Positions 26,051 through 37,696 of a stretch of DNA of 64,000 nt are shown here, piece after piece. The position numbers were made by a program, and so were the translations under genes. Numbering within the stretch: position 1 is the first letter of the stretch; every line of letters begins with the position of its first letter. The notes beneath the pieces are model-generated. The model was not told where the DNA came from and ran no database searches. It saw only the letters and a list, made by a program, of their open reading frames with translations. Origin of the DNA: Takakia lepidozioides (Eukaryota > Streptophyta > Takakiopsida > Takakiales > Takakiaceae); assembly GCA_030704615.1 (NCBI GenBank), contig CM060731.1:14014001-14078000 (forward strand), given 5' to 3'.

Positions 26051-28668
26051 TCACACTAATGGTAAAATAACTTGACAATAAGATCTCTGTGGCCGTCTTT
26101 GAATCTCTTGAGCATCAAGCTCTTCTCCCTGAGAAGATGCATGTACCTGGATCGGTGCCAATCGGCTGAACAATTTGGGCAGGAATCGCATTTTCAGTTT
26201 GTACAGACGCAAGTGCTGGATCATCCGTGAATGTAGAGAGCTGTACATCTGAACTTGGTGCTACAAGCTCAACTTGTCTGTGAGCTAGACTTTGCTCAAC
26301 AGTGTCGTTGTGTTCATCAAACAGTACATCGTTGAGTTCAGAAAGTTGTACACCTGAAATTGGTGCTACAGGCTCAATCTGTAAGTGCTCTGCAGTGTCG
26401 TTGTGTTCGTCAAACAATACATCCTTGCTCACAACAATCTTGGAAGAGGCTGCATCCCAAAAGCGATATGCTTTGCTGACGTCACTGTAACCAACAAATA
26501 TGCATCTCTTGCTTTTAGCATCTAGTTTTGAACGCAAAGCTTTTGGAATATGCACATAAACAGCACAACCAAAAAATCGAAAGTGAGCCACAGATGGACG
26601 CTTGCCAGTCCACGCCTCATATGGTGTGATCCCGTCAACTCAAGTTCCTATGCGATTCAAAACATGGATGGCTGTCTGCAAAGCTTCACCCCAAAACTAT
26701 AGTGGCAACTGATTAGAATGTAACATACTTCGTACGCTTTCTATAATGGTTCGGTTATCGCGCTCTGAGACAGCATTTTGTTCAGGCGTATACGGAGCGA
26801 TGAGTTGATGCTTGATTCCCTCTTCTTCAAGGAAAGTTTGAAATTCTTTTTTTATGTACTCTCCCCTCGATCACTTCGTAGGATCTGAATGCTATGGCCT
26901 GTCTCTCTTTTGTACTGATGCAAAGTTTGCTTGAAGCAATCGAAAGTGTCTGACTTATTCTTGACACAGTAAGCGATTCTATATGCAGTACAGTCGTCCT
27001 TAAACAAGACAAAATAACGTGCTCCTCCCAGGCTGTTGACACTCATCGGACCACACGCATCTGTGTGTACAATTCCTCCTGGCTTGCTCGCTCTTTCCCT
27101 CATTTCATTTATTGGAAACTGCTGTCTACGATTCTTTCCATAGGCACATCCCTCACAGAAACTCTCCTCTGATTTCTGGTTATTTATTTTGAGACCCTCA
27201 ATTGTCTCATCCGTAGCCATTTTCTTGATCATCCCAAAGTTAAGGTGCCCCAATCGACGGTGCCAGGTGTTGAGACTGCTACTAGTGCCCATTGCTTGAG
27301 CACTCATGCCATAATTTAGGCCTAGTACTGCAACATTCGCCTCACAGTTAGGAAGCACTACTTTGAATAGAAGTTTGTATAACTTACCATGTCGAACTCC
27401 TCTCATCACTGTTCTGCCATGTCCTCCCTCAGTGATAAGTAGACACTCTTCCTTCTTATTGACAGTAACAATATCCTTATCAGCTGCTTGACCAACAGAA
27501 AACAAATTCCGCTTCAGTTGTGGGACGTAAAGAACATTGTGAAGGATTCCATCCTCCCACTGATTGTTCACGTATGAACAGATATGAATGTCTCCGCCAC
27601 TCCTTATCTGGAACAGGTTTAAGATTTCGGAACCAGTGGCGTTTGTCCATCATGTGTTCTGTAGCCTCTCCATCGGCACACCACACAACATCATCTGTAA
27701 TGCATAGCGCCTTCTCTATGACACACGGCTCAAATGTGGTCATGAAAGCTGTATCAGACTTTTCCTTGTGATTCAAACTTTCTTTGTACTCACTTCTATC
27801 AGATGTGACTGTGTATGCTATCGAGCTCACAGTAAATGTATTGTTCCAAGTTTCTTGTTGAACTCCATCTCTGCTTCTTGATCTTTTTTTTTCTTTACTT
27901 CACATTCTCTCTCCCAGTGTCCAACCTTCCCACAACAGTTGCATGTAGTTCTCTTTTTCAACTCAGCTATTCGCTCTCTATGTTGCTGGCGCTGTTCATA
28001 TGTAAGAGATTGTCTACTTCCGCTGCTCCCACTGCTTCCTTGTCCTCTCCAACTGTTTCCTTGTCCTCTATGGCTTGAGAAAAAGGCTTTGTCACTTGTC
28101 TCATCATTATTACCTCTCATCTTCATCATAGACTCCTCCTTGAGAAGTCGCCCTTCCAAATTCTCAAGTGTCTGTTGTTCACACTGTCCCAGGCCGACGG
28201 GAGACTGCATATTACTTTTGTAATAATGGCCCTGTCGGTGGTTCTTTCACCTAGATCATTGAGCTGAGATGCCATTGACTCTATGGCACTAACATGTGTT
28301 GCGATGTCGTCTCCATCTTTCATCCTATAATCAAAAAATCTTTGCTGCAACACGTGAATGTTCTCACTCGTTCTTTGCTCATGAATTGTGACTAGTCTGC
28401 TCCACATTGAGGCTACCATTTCACAATTTATTATCTGTTGTAAATACTTCTTGTCAAGAGCTGTGCACAGATACATATTGGCTAGGTTATTCCGATCCTC
28501 CCACTCTTCATCGCTCACTACATTGTCTCTCGTCTCTACTCCAGTGACTATGCCCATAAGCTTCTTTGCTTTGAAGATGACTTGCATCTGAAATTTCCAT
28601 AGCTGGAAATTTTGCCCGTTGAACTTCTCTATATTCCCTAACTCTCTGACCTCTATTCCGCGACTCAT
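26051..28668 (-). mobile_element. Copia internal region (gag to post-integrase), nested element
   Basis: Minus-strand Copia coding region beginning MSRGIEVRELGNIEKFNG at 28668, 27 nt below the primer site. In order: gag (NFQLWKFQMQVIFK), CCHC knuckle (CNCCGKVGHWEREC, about 27920), and degenerate protease (CADGEATEHMM). Then GAG-pre-integrase (NTWHRRLGHLNFGM), integrase core (HTDACGPMSVNSLGGARYF...FKDDC), and the conserved post-integrase block (FFGCAVYVHIPKALRSKLDAK, about 26560). The frame is broken near 26860 and 27500-27830. Sequence is lost below about 26050, so reverse transcriptase and RNase H are absent. The 5' LTR lies directly upstream and the matching 3' LTR is 14 kb away at 11740-12171. 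Confidence 0.85.
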
Positions 28669-28694
28669 CGTAATCTATTCTTCCTCAGCAGTAT

Positions 28695-28708
28695 GTGGGC
28701 CCATAACC
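28695..28708 (-). other. primer binding site, internal (half) initiator tRNA-Met
   Basis: The plus strand reads GTGGGCCCATAACC, identical to the anticodon arm of plant initiator tRNA-Met (stem GUGGG, loop CCCAUAA). It abuts the inner LTR edge with no gap. The element's RNA would therefore be complementary to an internal tRNA segment, as in Drosophila copia and yeast Ty5, which prime from a half-tRNA. The tRNA sequence is from memory. Confidence 0.75.
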
Positions 28709-29141
28709 TATTGAAATCTGCAATATTTGAGAGCCAAGAAAACAAGACGACACCTATTTCCTTGCTTATTCAATAGACATAACAGTCACAATGCTCAATG
28801 CAATTTGGTATATACGCTTTTATGAAAGCTATTACTACAGATCTGCACTTCTTGAGCCAAGATATCATGTGTCCTATCTTCACTTTTGTATCTTCATTCT
28901 ATATCAAAGAATGCTCTAACTTACTCTGACATTGCAGCGGCAAGAAGAGACAGATTACATAGTAGCGGCGAGAGAGACCAAAAAACAGACTCCTAGAAGC
29001 ATTCCTAAATGTACAGATGTAATCTGGTGACGCGAGAAACTTGACAACCGCGCCCATTGCCAGCTCACTCTAGATTTAAAACAGGTCATTCCGATCGATC
29101 ATGACAAATGTCCACTGGTCGATCGATCAATATTTTCAATA
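28709..29141 (-). repeat. 5' LTR of nested Copia element
   Basis: 433-bp LTR with ends TATTGAAA and TTTCAATA, followed by GTTAC (29142-29146), the same 5 bp that flank the other LTR at 11735-11739. See the 3' LTR entry for the pairing. Confidence 0.88.
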
Positions 29142-29292
29142 GTTACCTACGTACACAGAGTGCATAAAGGTGAGATTGAAGCTATGTACTGGAACCCTCC
29201 TATCATCGTCACACGGGAATTCCTTAAAAAAGTTGGCGAAAGGGCCTTGAGAAAGAGGGCTGAGCGAGAGAGATGCCGCCCGGAGTGAGCTT

Positions 29293-29424
29293 GAATGAGA
29301 GAACCTCTTCCCGGTTTGGGTCGCAAGAGAAAGTGGAGAAACAAGGTGGAGCTTTTGATTGCAAGTCCAAACGTGGAGCTTGTTCCTCCAATTTTCTCTG
29401 GGGACCCACAATCCATGGTTGCAT
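29293..29424 (-). repeat. foldback repeat, copy B
   Basis: Inverted copy of the 9594-9734 segment, about 90% alike by eye, including both self-complementary arms (GGGTC...AGAGAAA.TGGAG.AACAAG). The loop is more variable than the arms. Confidence 0.6.
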
Positions 29425-30144
29425 GCATCACAGGGAAGCAAATGTTCTCCCGCGAGAAGTCTCGTAAGGGAGAGAAGAGAAGAGTAGTCTCATAAGGAAG
29501 AGAAAGCAGGAAGGAAACGGCTAGAGATGAACGGCATCCCAAACAGATGAAACACATCCACTCAACGGTCTCGAACTGGGTGTTGCCACGTGTACATACG
29601 GGAGGCTATTGGATGGATGGATGGATGGGAACTGTAAGTGGATGAAGTATGGATGTCGTAGTGACATAATGGATGAACTATGGATGAGGATGGGAACGGG
29701 TTAACGGTCTTCCACTTACCCGGACCGGGTCGCGGAGGCAACGAATGAAATCCGTCGACATGGCGGCAGGGCAGGAGTGAGGGCCCAAGTGTCGTGGAGG
29801 TACGGGATACTCGGAAAGTTCTGTCTGCGCGACGTGTGAATGCTCGACAGCGCATATGACATGTGGCTCGGCTCCTCGATCCAAGTGCCGGTGGGGCCTA
29901 GCTTAGCAAGTGGAGAGAGAAACTCCGAAAGAGGTGCAGGCCGTGCTGTTTAGTGTGTTTGAGAGATTGTGAGAGAATTAGAGTTGGATTTTGCAAGGAT
30001 TTTTGTTCTGAAGAGAGAGAGACAGAGAAAGGAAGAGAATTTGTAGCTGAGTGGTGGTTCAAATTGAGAGAGACGCAATCGTTGGATTACTGGGAGGTTC
30101 AGGAGGTGCTTTGGGTGGTGAATTTCGCTTGGTTAAGCTCAGAA
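29425..30144 (+). promoter_or_regulatory. metacaspase 5' flank with ATGG microsatellite
   Basis: Contains a (GGAT)n run at about 29610-29630 and GA-rich 5' leader-like sequence (29925-30100). The coding frame is open upstream of the start to about 29953 but lacks an ATG or family similarity there. I see no clear TATA box. Confidence 0.4.
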
Positions 30145-33100
30145 ATGACGAAGAGGGCGCTCTTGGTGGGGTGCAATTACCCGGGGACTAAATGTGAGCT
30201 CAAAGGATGTGCGAATGATGTGAACCGTATGCGCAGGATGCTGGTGGAGAGATGCGGATTTCATAATGACGAAATTCTCGTACTTGTGGACAACGATCCC
30301 AGGAGCAGGCAGCCTACCGGAGCCAACATACGTTATTGTCTGGGGAATCTGATCCGAGGAGTTCGGCCTGGCGATATTCTGTACTTCCATTTCAGCGGCC
30401 ATGGAACACAGGTGCGTGTTTGGAAGCTCCTTATTGTCTTAAAGCGATTCAGTATCGTTGCCCCTGTAGCCGAAGTCCAGAGGTTGGCTCAAGAGGTTTT
30501 CTGCCATTCTTAGTTAATATGCTGTCCTTGAGGGGATTTAGGGTCTGCTATATAAAAGTTTCTCAACGAACAAACAGCCCCAAATTTTTAAAAGTTGCAC
30601 AGTTTCCACAAGTCGGGGGATTATTTGAGTCCCATTTTTGTGATTGCCTTTCTACTGCTGACATGCTGACCGAACTAACCTCCAGCAGCACTTGAGAAAC
30701 CATCAACATTCACAACGTCCCTGTCATCTTCTTTGCTATGTCGACTTCTACAAGCTTACTTTGTATCATGTGCAGCTTTGTCTACAGTTCATAGTCAACT
30801 TCCTTGATCCACGACAGATTGGGACCATGAATCATTTGATCAGTTCAATGAAGTGTTGGAAAATTGCCTGAAATGCTGATATGTGTCTAAAGTTGTCGGA
30901 CAACAAACTTCTGCCTAAGAAAATTGGCTACAGATGGATAAGCTTTGTCTGCTAGCACGAATCCCCATCTCCAAATTAGCCTTTGCAAAGCTGCAGGATG
31001 GTGCACCCAAAATGTCACAGTCACAACTACGGAGTATCCGGTTTCATTCCTTGAGGAATCGGTACATTTCTTCTGTATCTGACTAGACTAAAGGTGAATA
31101 CGTTAACAGGTGCCTCTAGAGATTGGTGAGGTGGACGACACGGGCTATGATGAATGCATTGTTCCGACCGACTTCAATCTTCTCACAGGTTTGGTCCTCT
31201 CTTTATCACATAACTTGGCTGAAGAACTAACCTACAGTTTTTTAATCCAACCAGGTTAAAGATCACATTAACGTTATATTGTTCATTCTTTGTTGAAATG
31301 ATGGCATAGATCACTTTGCTGGTGCCTCTCCTCTGGTAGCTGGTTGTGTTTGACTACAATCAGACAGTCGTTGGAACTAGCTTGCTTCTGCGTGGTTAGG
31401 AGTCAAACCCATCCTGTCAAACACTCGATTGTTACATCCACAAAGGTTCTGAGGGCGCATGAGGACACATGAGAGGGAGAAATGAAATGAAATGGTACTT
31501 TAGAGAGAGAATGAAGCAAAATTCATTGCATCAACAAGAAGCTTAAAGGGCACAGAGTTAGCAGAACCATAGAACTACTTTAGCACAATCTTGAGAGAAA
31601 GTGAGTAACTCCTTGAGTTTTTCTGTCTTCATTGATCACAGCCTTCTACTTTATCTTAAAATAATTCTCTCCATGTGGGCAGATGACGACTTCCGTGCAC
31701 TTGTCAATCGAATTCCACAGGGGGTTACCTTCACCTTTGTGGCTGATTCGTGTCACAGTGGTGGACTTATTGACCATGAAAAGGAGCAAATCGGGGGTGG
31801 ACCTGCGCCTGCTGTTTCTCGTCCCAGTTTTTTCTCAGGGTCAAGACCAGAACAGAGTGGGGGTGACACTGGTGGAGGATTGATGGGCTTAATAGCCCAG
31901 GGCCTGCAAGAATATGAGAAGGCAGAAGGGAAGAGTAAGTGGGGTGGCGCTTCACCTGGTATTTCTCGTCCCAGTCCTCTGTCAGGACCAAGACCAGAAC
32001 AGAGTGGGGGTGACACTGGTGGAGGTTTGATGGGCTTCGTAGCCCAGGGCTTGCAAGCTTATGGTGAAAAGAGTAAGCATGGTGGCTTGATTGGAAAGTT
32101 GGCTAAAGGACTTGGATCAGTTTTGACTGATCGAACTCAAGAGAGAGACCATGGTAATCCAGAAAGAGATAACGGAGGAAACAACCAAAGAGCCTATGTT
32201 AACCCAGAAAGAGCTTATGGTAGACAGGACGGGAGAGATGTGTATTCAGACGGACAGATTGGAGGTGATCATGCAAGGAGTTTCAGCTCCGAGGAAGGTG
32301 GTTATAATAGCGTTCAGGAGAGAGCACCCTATGACAGGCAAGTCTTTCTCAGCAACTCATCCTATCTATTTCTGTTACGTCTGTGCGGGTATATGGCCAC
32401 AAGGCTAAGGCAAACGAAGTCTCATGAGTACATTCTTTACCCCTGTCTTTGTCCTGTTTCTCTCCCCACACAAACATACGCACACACTCTGTAGCCTTAT
32501 TTCAAGTATTTTGGCATCCTGTGAGTTTTGGTCAGATTTCTGGAGCCTGATAAAAATGCAAGGGCATGTGACCCTGAGCCATGGCTAAAATGAACTACTG
32601 TATTATTTCTACATCTGTCTTCCTATTGTGGTGTGTTCCAAGGGTCTGGCAGCTTACAATTTTGTTTCTGACGTAGTTATGTCTGCCTGTGAACTGCAAT
32701 GGCAGAAATGAAGAGAGAGGTTATCTCAGTCCAGGACGAGGGCACGGCCATTATGATGGGAGAGAGGAAGAAGGGTTGGACCCTAGAGTAAGAAATGCCG
32801 AGAGAAGGGAGTTCACAAGGACCCCGTTTGAGTTTGAAAGAAGGGCAAAGGGCTACTATGACACAGGGAGTGCGCATCCTATACAGGAGCAGAGTGGCTA
32901 TGGTGGAATTGAACAGAGTGGCGGTGTTTACAACCAGCCCCAGGAGTCTGATGGAAGTCTAACAAAAAGGCCACAGGGGCAGTATGGCGGGGTGAAGGCA
33001 GGGGGTGCATTATACGAGCCAAGTGGCCATGGCACATATGAAGCAAGTGGCAGTGGTTACAACTATCCTCCTGAATATGATGGAAGAACAAAGCGGCCAG

Positions 33101-34257
33101 AGGGTTACCATGGTTGGATGGACCCAGGGGATGCACACCCTTTACATGAACCAAGTGGCTATGGCAGGGATAATGTGAGTAGCGGTGGCTACAACCAACA
33201 CCATGAATACGACCAAACAAAGAGACCAGAGGCCAACTATGATGAAAGTGGGCCATGGACCACACCTCCCCCGAATGCACCAAGTGGCTCTCAGGGATAT
33301 GCAGAGGGTGGAAGTGGTTACAACCAGCCCACTAAAGTTGATGGAGGAAATTACCAGGATAGAGTGAAAATCAAGTCTCTGGATATTGCAACACTCACTG
33401 AGATTTTGAGCCAGCGTGTGGGGCACAAAGTACAACTCGGCAATATCCGGACAACTATTTTTGATATATTTGGAGACCAGGCTAGCCCCATGGTGAAGAC
33501 CTTTGTGAGCATCATTGTTAACAAGCTCCAGGTCAGGTGCCTCCCCCTCTATGAAGGTGTATATTCTGAAACACTGTATTACTGTGGTCAACAACACTCA
33601 AGTTCCTCAATCCAAAGAGGTGTAGGTCCTAGCTTCTTTGATGCTTGAGGCTTCAGCTTCCAAAGCTTTTGGGTCTAAAACTTTTTGCATGGAAATATTT
33701 GCACAAGTCATTCCATGCGCACGGACCTTCTTCTTCCCAAAGATGGTGAATTACACCTCAAAAGGGACTCTTATTTGTTCTGAAAGCTGAATTCCAACAT
33801 TGGCTGGCTGCAGGAAGAAGGCGGGGGCGGGAGTTTGGGCACAATTGGGTCTCTGGCAGCTACATTTCTGAAGTTAAAACTTAGTGCCCAAAATGTTGAT
33901 AGTTCTAACTACTTGAGCCCTGCAGCCGGGGGAGGGAGACTACCAACTGCAAGCCAAGCCACCTTTGCTGGATACAACCCCCCCCAACAGTGGCAAGTGC
34001 CTAATGATGTAGGAATCCTTATCAGTGCATGCGAACCTGCTGAGAGATCTGCCGATGCCAATCCAATAGGCGATCCTCACTTTGCATATGGAGCTCTTAC
34101 TAATGCAATTCAGACCATTGTAGGTGAGAGCCGTGCTCCAGTCACAAACCGCCAGTTAGTTCTTGCTGCCAGAGAGCTGCTTAGGTCGCAAGGGTATAAA
34201 CAGCACCCCTGTTTGTACTCAAGCAACAAGAATGCTGATGCTCTTTTCATTTGTTAG
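30145..34257 (+). CDS. type II metacaspase with expanded GY-rich linker
   Basis: Arginine/lysine-specific cysteine protease of the plant metacaspase family, cytosolic and calcium-activated in known type II members. Exons 30145-30411, 31110-31188, 31683-32337, 32706-33531 and 33814-34257 give 756 aa. No N-terminal prodomain: it starts [15 protein letters not shown]. The catalytic dyad is H86 (FHFSGHGTQ) and C139 (DSCHSGG), at the numbers known for AtMC4. The p10 part starts near residue 674 (GILISACEP) and ends [14 protein letters not shown]. Known members are about 370-420 aa. The excess is in the p20-p10 linker: a tandem duplication around [15 protein letters not shown] (exon 3), then about four repeats with YN-P-E-DG-TKRPEG-Y and EPSGYG (exon 4). 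Intron 3 needs a GC donor (AG|GCAAGT, 32338). AATAAA at 34522 may be the poly(A) signal. Confidence 0.93.
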
Positions 34258-35727
34258 TGAAGATTTGCAGTCATTTGTAGGTACCAGCAACCTCATGGCA
34301 CTTTACTGTTCCATCAAACTGGATGACTAGGGTCCTGTAACATAGGCTTGAAACAGTAATTGAACAAGGTGTCTCCTTATCGTTCGTCTTTGTCCGCGGT
34401 TGGATCCTCAGGACCCCCCTCTATGGACAGTAGGGAGTTTCATCCTATTCCTTTGTAACTTTTTCCTCTCTGCTGTTTTTCTAGTTTGTCACATGGGCCC
34501 CAGGACTTTGTGCAGCAGATCAATAAATTTCTCGTCTACTGGGTTTTTTGCAGTTGTACTTGTTGTGCCCCCCTTTCCTGTGGTCAAATTTGGCATCCAA
34601 TTGGTATCATGTGAGGAAGAGCTCTCCTTTGAAGAAAGCTGGAACCTGATAACAAACTGCCATTACAAAGGAAGTTGCTAGTAGAGCATTCTTCAGCACC
34701 AGTTAGTGATCCTGTCTGTTCTTCATTTCTTTGCTGCAGACAGGCCCAAAACAAGTGCCAGCAGCCTCAGCAGCTAGCAAACCTGCCCCCGCCAACCTGT
34801 GGCGAGCCAATATCCTGACTAGGATACAGTGCCAGAAGCACTGATGCAGTGCAAGACATAAGGAGGATTATGTGAACACTTGCAATCATACTCAAGAACA
34901 TCTCAGGGCCAGTTGTATTAAGATAAAATCCTATATGCTGTAACACTTCAGTCAGCTCTGACTGCCACAGTTCTTGAAAACCGGATTGATGGCCTGGTGG
35001 CCCTTCTTCTGTTCCTTATCTGAGGAGCCTACCTGCCATTGACCCCCAAGCTGTGCTCCAAGCCACATTGCCCGGTACATGAAACCTGACCAAAGCACAG
35101 TACTGCAATCTGTTCCAGTCAATCCACTCCTACTCGTCAGAAGGGAAGATTGGGACCAAAGCCTATTATCCTTTACCACTTGCCTCTTTCTGCTTGCTTG
35201 GTCTACCCTGCTCTGAGGGCACCCGCTGATCTCATCTGCATCTGCTATGTCTCCTGTGTCTGTATATCAAATCACACCGGTAATAGTCCCATCACCCACT
35301 CGCATCTACCCCTTATTTCAGATTGCCCATTTCCAGCATCAAAACCAACCGGCCTGTTCGGGGGGAAGGCCTCTACGGAAACAGATGTCACCAAAACCAA
35401 TCGAGCAAGCTAGCATTACAGGCACGTCCTAACGAGTGCAAAAGATGCGCTACTCCTTGACCAAGAAACTAAACTGAACTTACGTAATCCAGGGCAGATA
35501 CCCAGTTCCAAACCCTTGACTTCCCTCGAGTGTAAGAACGCTGGGCCTATGTGCACCATCATGCTGGATACTTGGCGCACTCGATACTACAACCATTCCA
35601 GATTCCCAATACAAACAATCTGTCTCGTCCATGGTGGTACAATTCGCTACTGTAGGGTTCACCTCCGCAGACGCGACCGCTTTCACATTGTGCAATGTGC
35701 CCACGTACTAAAACTCACGAGAACAGA
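34258..35727. other. intergenic region, metacaspase 3' side
   Basis: Includes the probable metacaspase 3' UTR and the downstream region of the UPF0060 gene, which converges on it. No other gene recognised. Confidence 0.5.
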
Positions 35728-36117
35728 TCATACCAACGGAGAGGGAGCCACAGACGCGCTAAGGTAAGCTCCTGCCTTGCGAGGCACAAACATGATGACG
35801 CAAACTCCAGCCAGTGCGATGGCACTACCTATGTAGTCCCAACGATCAGGCCTCTCACCATCGAACGCCCAGCCCCAGAAGAACGAGAGAGCGATGAAGA
35901 ATCCCCCATACACCGCGTAGGTGCGACCAAACACCTGGTCTTGGAGCGTGGGAATTATTCCATAGATTACGAGCACAACGCTTCCGAGCAAGAAGAAGCC
36001 CCAGTGCCACCCCTCTTTTCTCCATTTCCACACCAGCCAGCCCCCTCCGATCTCACATAACCCCGCTGCTATGAAGAGTGCGATGGATCTCAGCACTGCG
36101 GCCACATTGTAGTGCAT
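35728..36117 (-). CDS. UPF0060 (YnfA-like) small membrane protein
   Basis: A single-exon 129-aa protein with four hydrophobic segments. The pattern ALFIAAGLCEIGGGWLVWKW, FGRTYAVYGGFFI and DGERPDRWDYIGSAIALAG is the signature of the bacterial UPF0060/YnfA family, which belongs to the drug/metabolite transporter superfamily. Those proteins are about 105-110 aa; this one has a short extra C-terminal tail after MFVPRK. The ATG at 36117-36115 fits the family start, with a few extra residues before the first membrane segment. Transport substrate is unknown. Absence of introns and a bacterial family profile suggest descent by transfer or from an organelle, but that is inference. It is a normal plant-like locus otherwise. 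Confidence 0.85.
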   Translation of the reverse strand: MHYNVAAVLRSIALFIAAGLCEIGGGWLVWKWRKEGWHWGFFLLGSVVLVIYGIIPTLQDQVFGRTYAVYGGFFIALSFFWGWAFDGERPDRWDYIGSAIALAGVCVIMFVPRKAGAYLSASVAPSPLV

Positions 36118-36977
36118 CCCTCCCTCCCTCCCTCGGCTTGTGGGTCTCTCCTGCTCGGTGAATTGGTCGGAGAGATCAAGATTGCATCTTTGAGGATCGT
36201 AAACACGTATAGATTTCTCTCATGAAGATCGCCCTCGTCAAGACCTCGCTCGAATCACTCATCACAATAGCAAAGGAATCTCCACTTTTGCACTTTCCGT
36301 CCCCGTCCGTTGCCGTCGGGTAAGGAGTTGCTAGACCCCACCACACTTTGGGCTGCAATGTTATTCGTTCGACCGCAGTTCTTCATACATGTATGTCCAA
36401 AACACAGTATGTCAATCCAGTTACAGTCCTCTTCTCTCAGTCTCCTCCCTCTCCTCTTTTTGCATGTTTTCTCCTTCATCAAATCTACAACTGCCTTTGT
36501 GCTTCAGTGAACTCTGTTGCTTGATATATGGCTGTAACAGTTGCAGATAAAATCATGGCCAATGTCACTTACATGTTTTCCTGGTTTTATGATCCTCCAT
36601 GGATAGATTCGCATATACCAACTCCCAAGCTCACAGGTTCATCTCTAGTCAAGATTATTCCTCCTTCATGTTGGCGATTGTACCTTATAAGATTTACATT
36701 CAACTGAAGAATTGTGCAACAGTCCTTGAATATATATACAGAGTATTCCACAGAACGGTGGACACGTTTCTCCCATGGCAAGGTATACACGTATCTTCCA
36801 CAGTAAGGTGTACACGTTCTTATACTAATATAAGCCTGCATTAATACTTGAACAGATATCTATGACGGTTAGTTGGATAAGCAATGAGCACCCCCTCTTG
36901 CTCTCAGATCCTAGTGGGTGAGGTTAGCAAAGGTTTGATGCCTAATTCTTCTCTATTGTTTACATAACGTAGGTAAG
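36118..36977. other. upstream region of UPF0060 gene
   Basis: Presumed promoter and leader. Contains a ccctccctccctc run at 36118-36131. No coding signal. Confidence 0.4.
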
Positions 36978-37572
36978 CTAGAGGCTTAGGAGAAAATCTG
37001 CCTGTTGTACTGAAGTAGGCCGTAATCTACTTCTTTCAGCCAGTCTAATACATGACTGATTGTCACTATATAGAGGAGTAGGTTTATACTGGCTTATATT
37101 TAGTTCTGCAAATAGCTTATGTAAGTAAAGAATGCAAGCTGCGGCATCTGAAAGAACCGTGTATTCAGCGTCTGTGGTTGAGAAGGATACTACCTCTTGC
37201 AATTTGCTTGACCAATGGATAGTGGAATCACCTAGTTTGTGTATAATACCCGATGTTTGAACGTCTCGTGTCGAAGTCGCGTCCCCAATCAGCGTCAACA
37301 AATGTGAAATAAGCTTCATCCCCCTTGCAAGAAAGATGTAGTCCAAAATCAATGGTGCCTTTCGAATATTTAAGGATCTGTTTGGCCGCTTGTAGAGTTC
37401 GTTCATGTATCTGTTCACACAACTTACCACAAAACAGATGTCTGGTCTTGTATTGGTCAAGTATATCAAACTGCCCACCAACAATTTGTAAAACTCCAAG
37501 TCTACTCTTCGGGTGCCCATTTAGTTCTGCAATTGTACTCCAAGATCGATTGGTATTTTTGTTGGTAGACAA
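36978..37572 (-). mobile_element. Copia RNase H fragment, frameshifted
   Basis: Two overlapping minus-strand frames together read as the Copia RT end and RNase H: LVGSLIYLTNTRPDICFVVS, then FVDADWG, WSSKLQEVVSFSTTDAEY and SDNQSCIRLA. A frame break lies at about 37380-37400. An isolated fragment next to the left end of the large Mutator-like element. Confidence 0.8.
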
Positions 37573-37679
37573 TTGCTCATTCCATACCTTTGTGGTAAGT
37601 TAGGCGAGATTAGTTATGCGCCGGGTTTTGAAGTAGGCGATGACAAGTCTTTTCAGTTTAGGGTATGAGACATCAAATT

Positions 37680-37689
37680 GGAAGGCGGC
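37680..37689. repeat. target site duplication, left
   Basis: GGAAGGCGGC occurs here and again at 49026-49035, just outside the two ends of the Mutator-like element. A 9-10-bp duplication is what Mutator-like transposition produces. Confidence 0.65.
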
Positions 37690-37696
37690 AACGACG

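Noticed and set aside
29953-30144. N-terminal extension of the metacaspase
   Set aside because: In frame but without an ATG or similarity; type II metacaspases start at the MTKRALLVG position, and H86/C139 numbering fits that start.
32879-33597. Minus-strand frames (134 and 151 aa) under metacaspase exon 4
   Set aside because: Shadow of the repetitive linker coding sequence; H/C-rich composition comes from the sense repeats.
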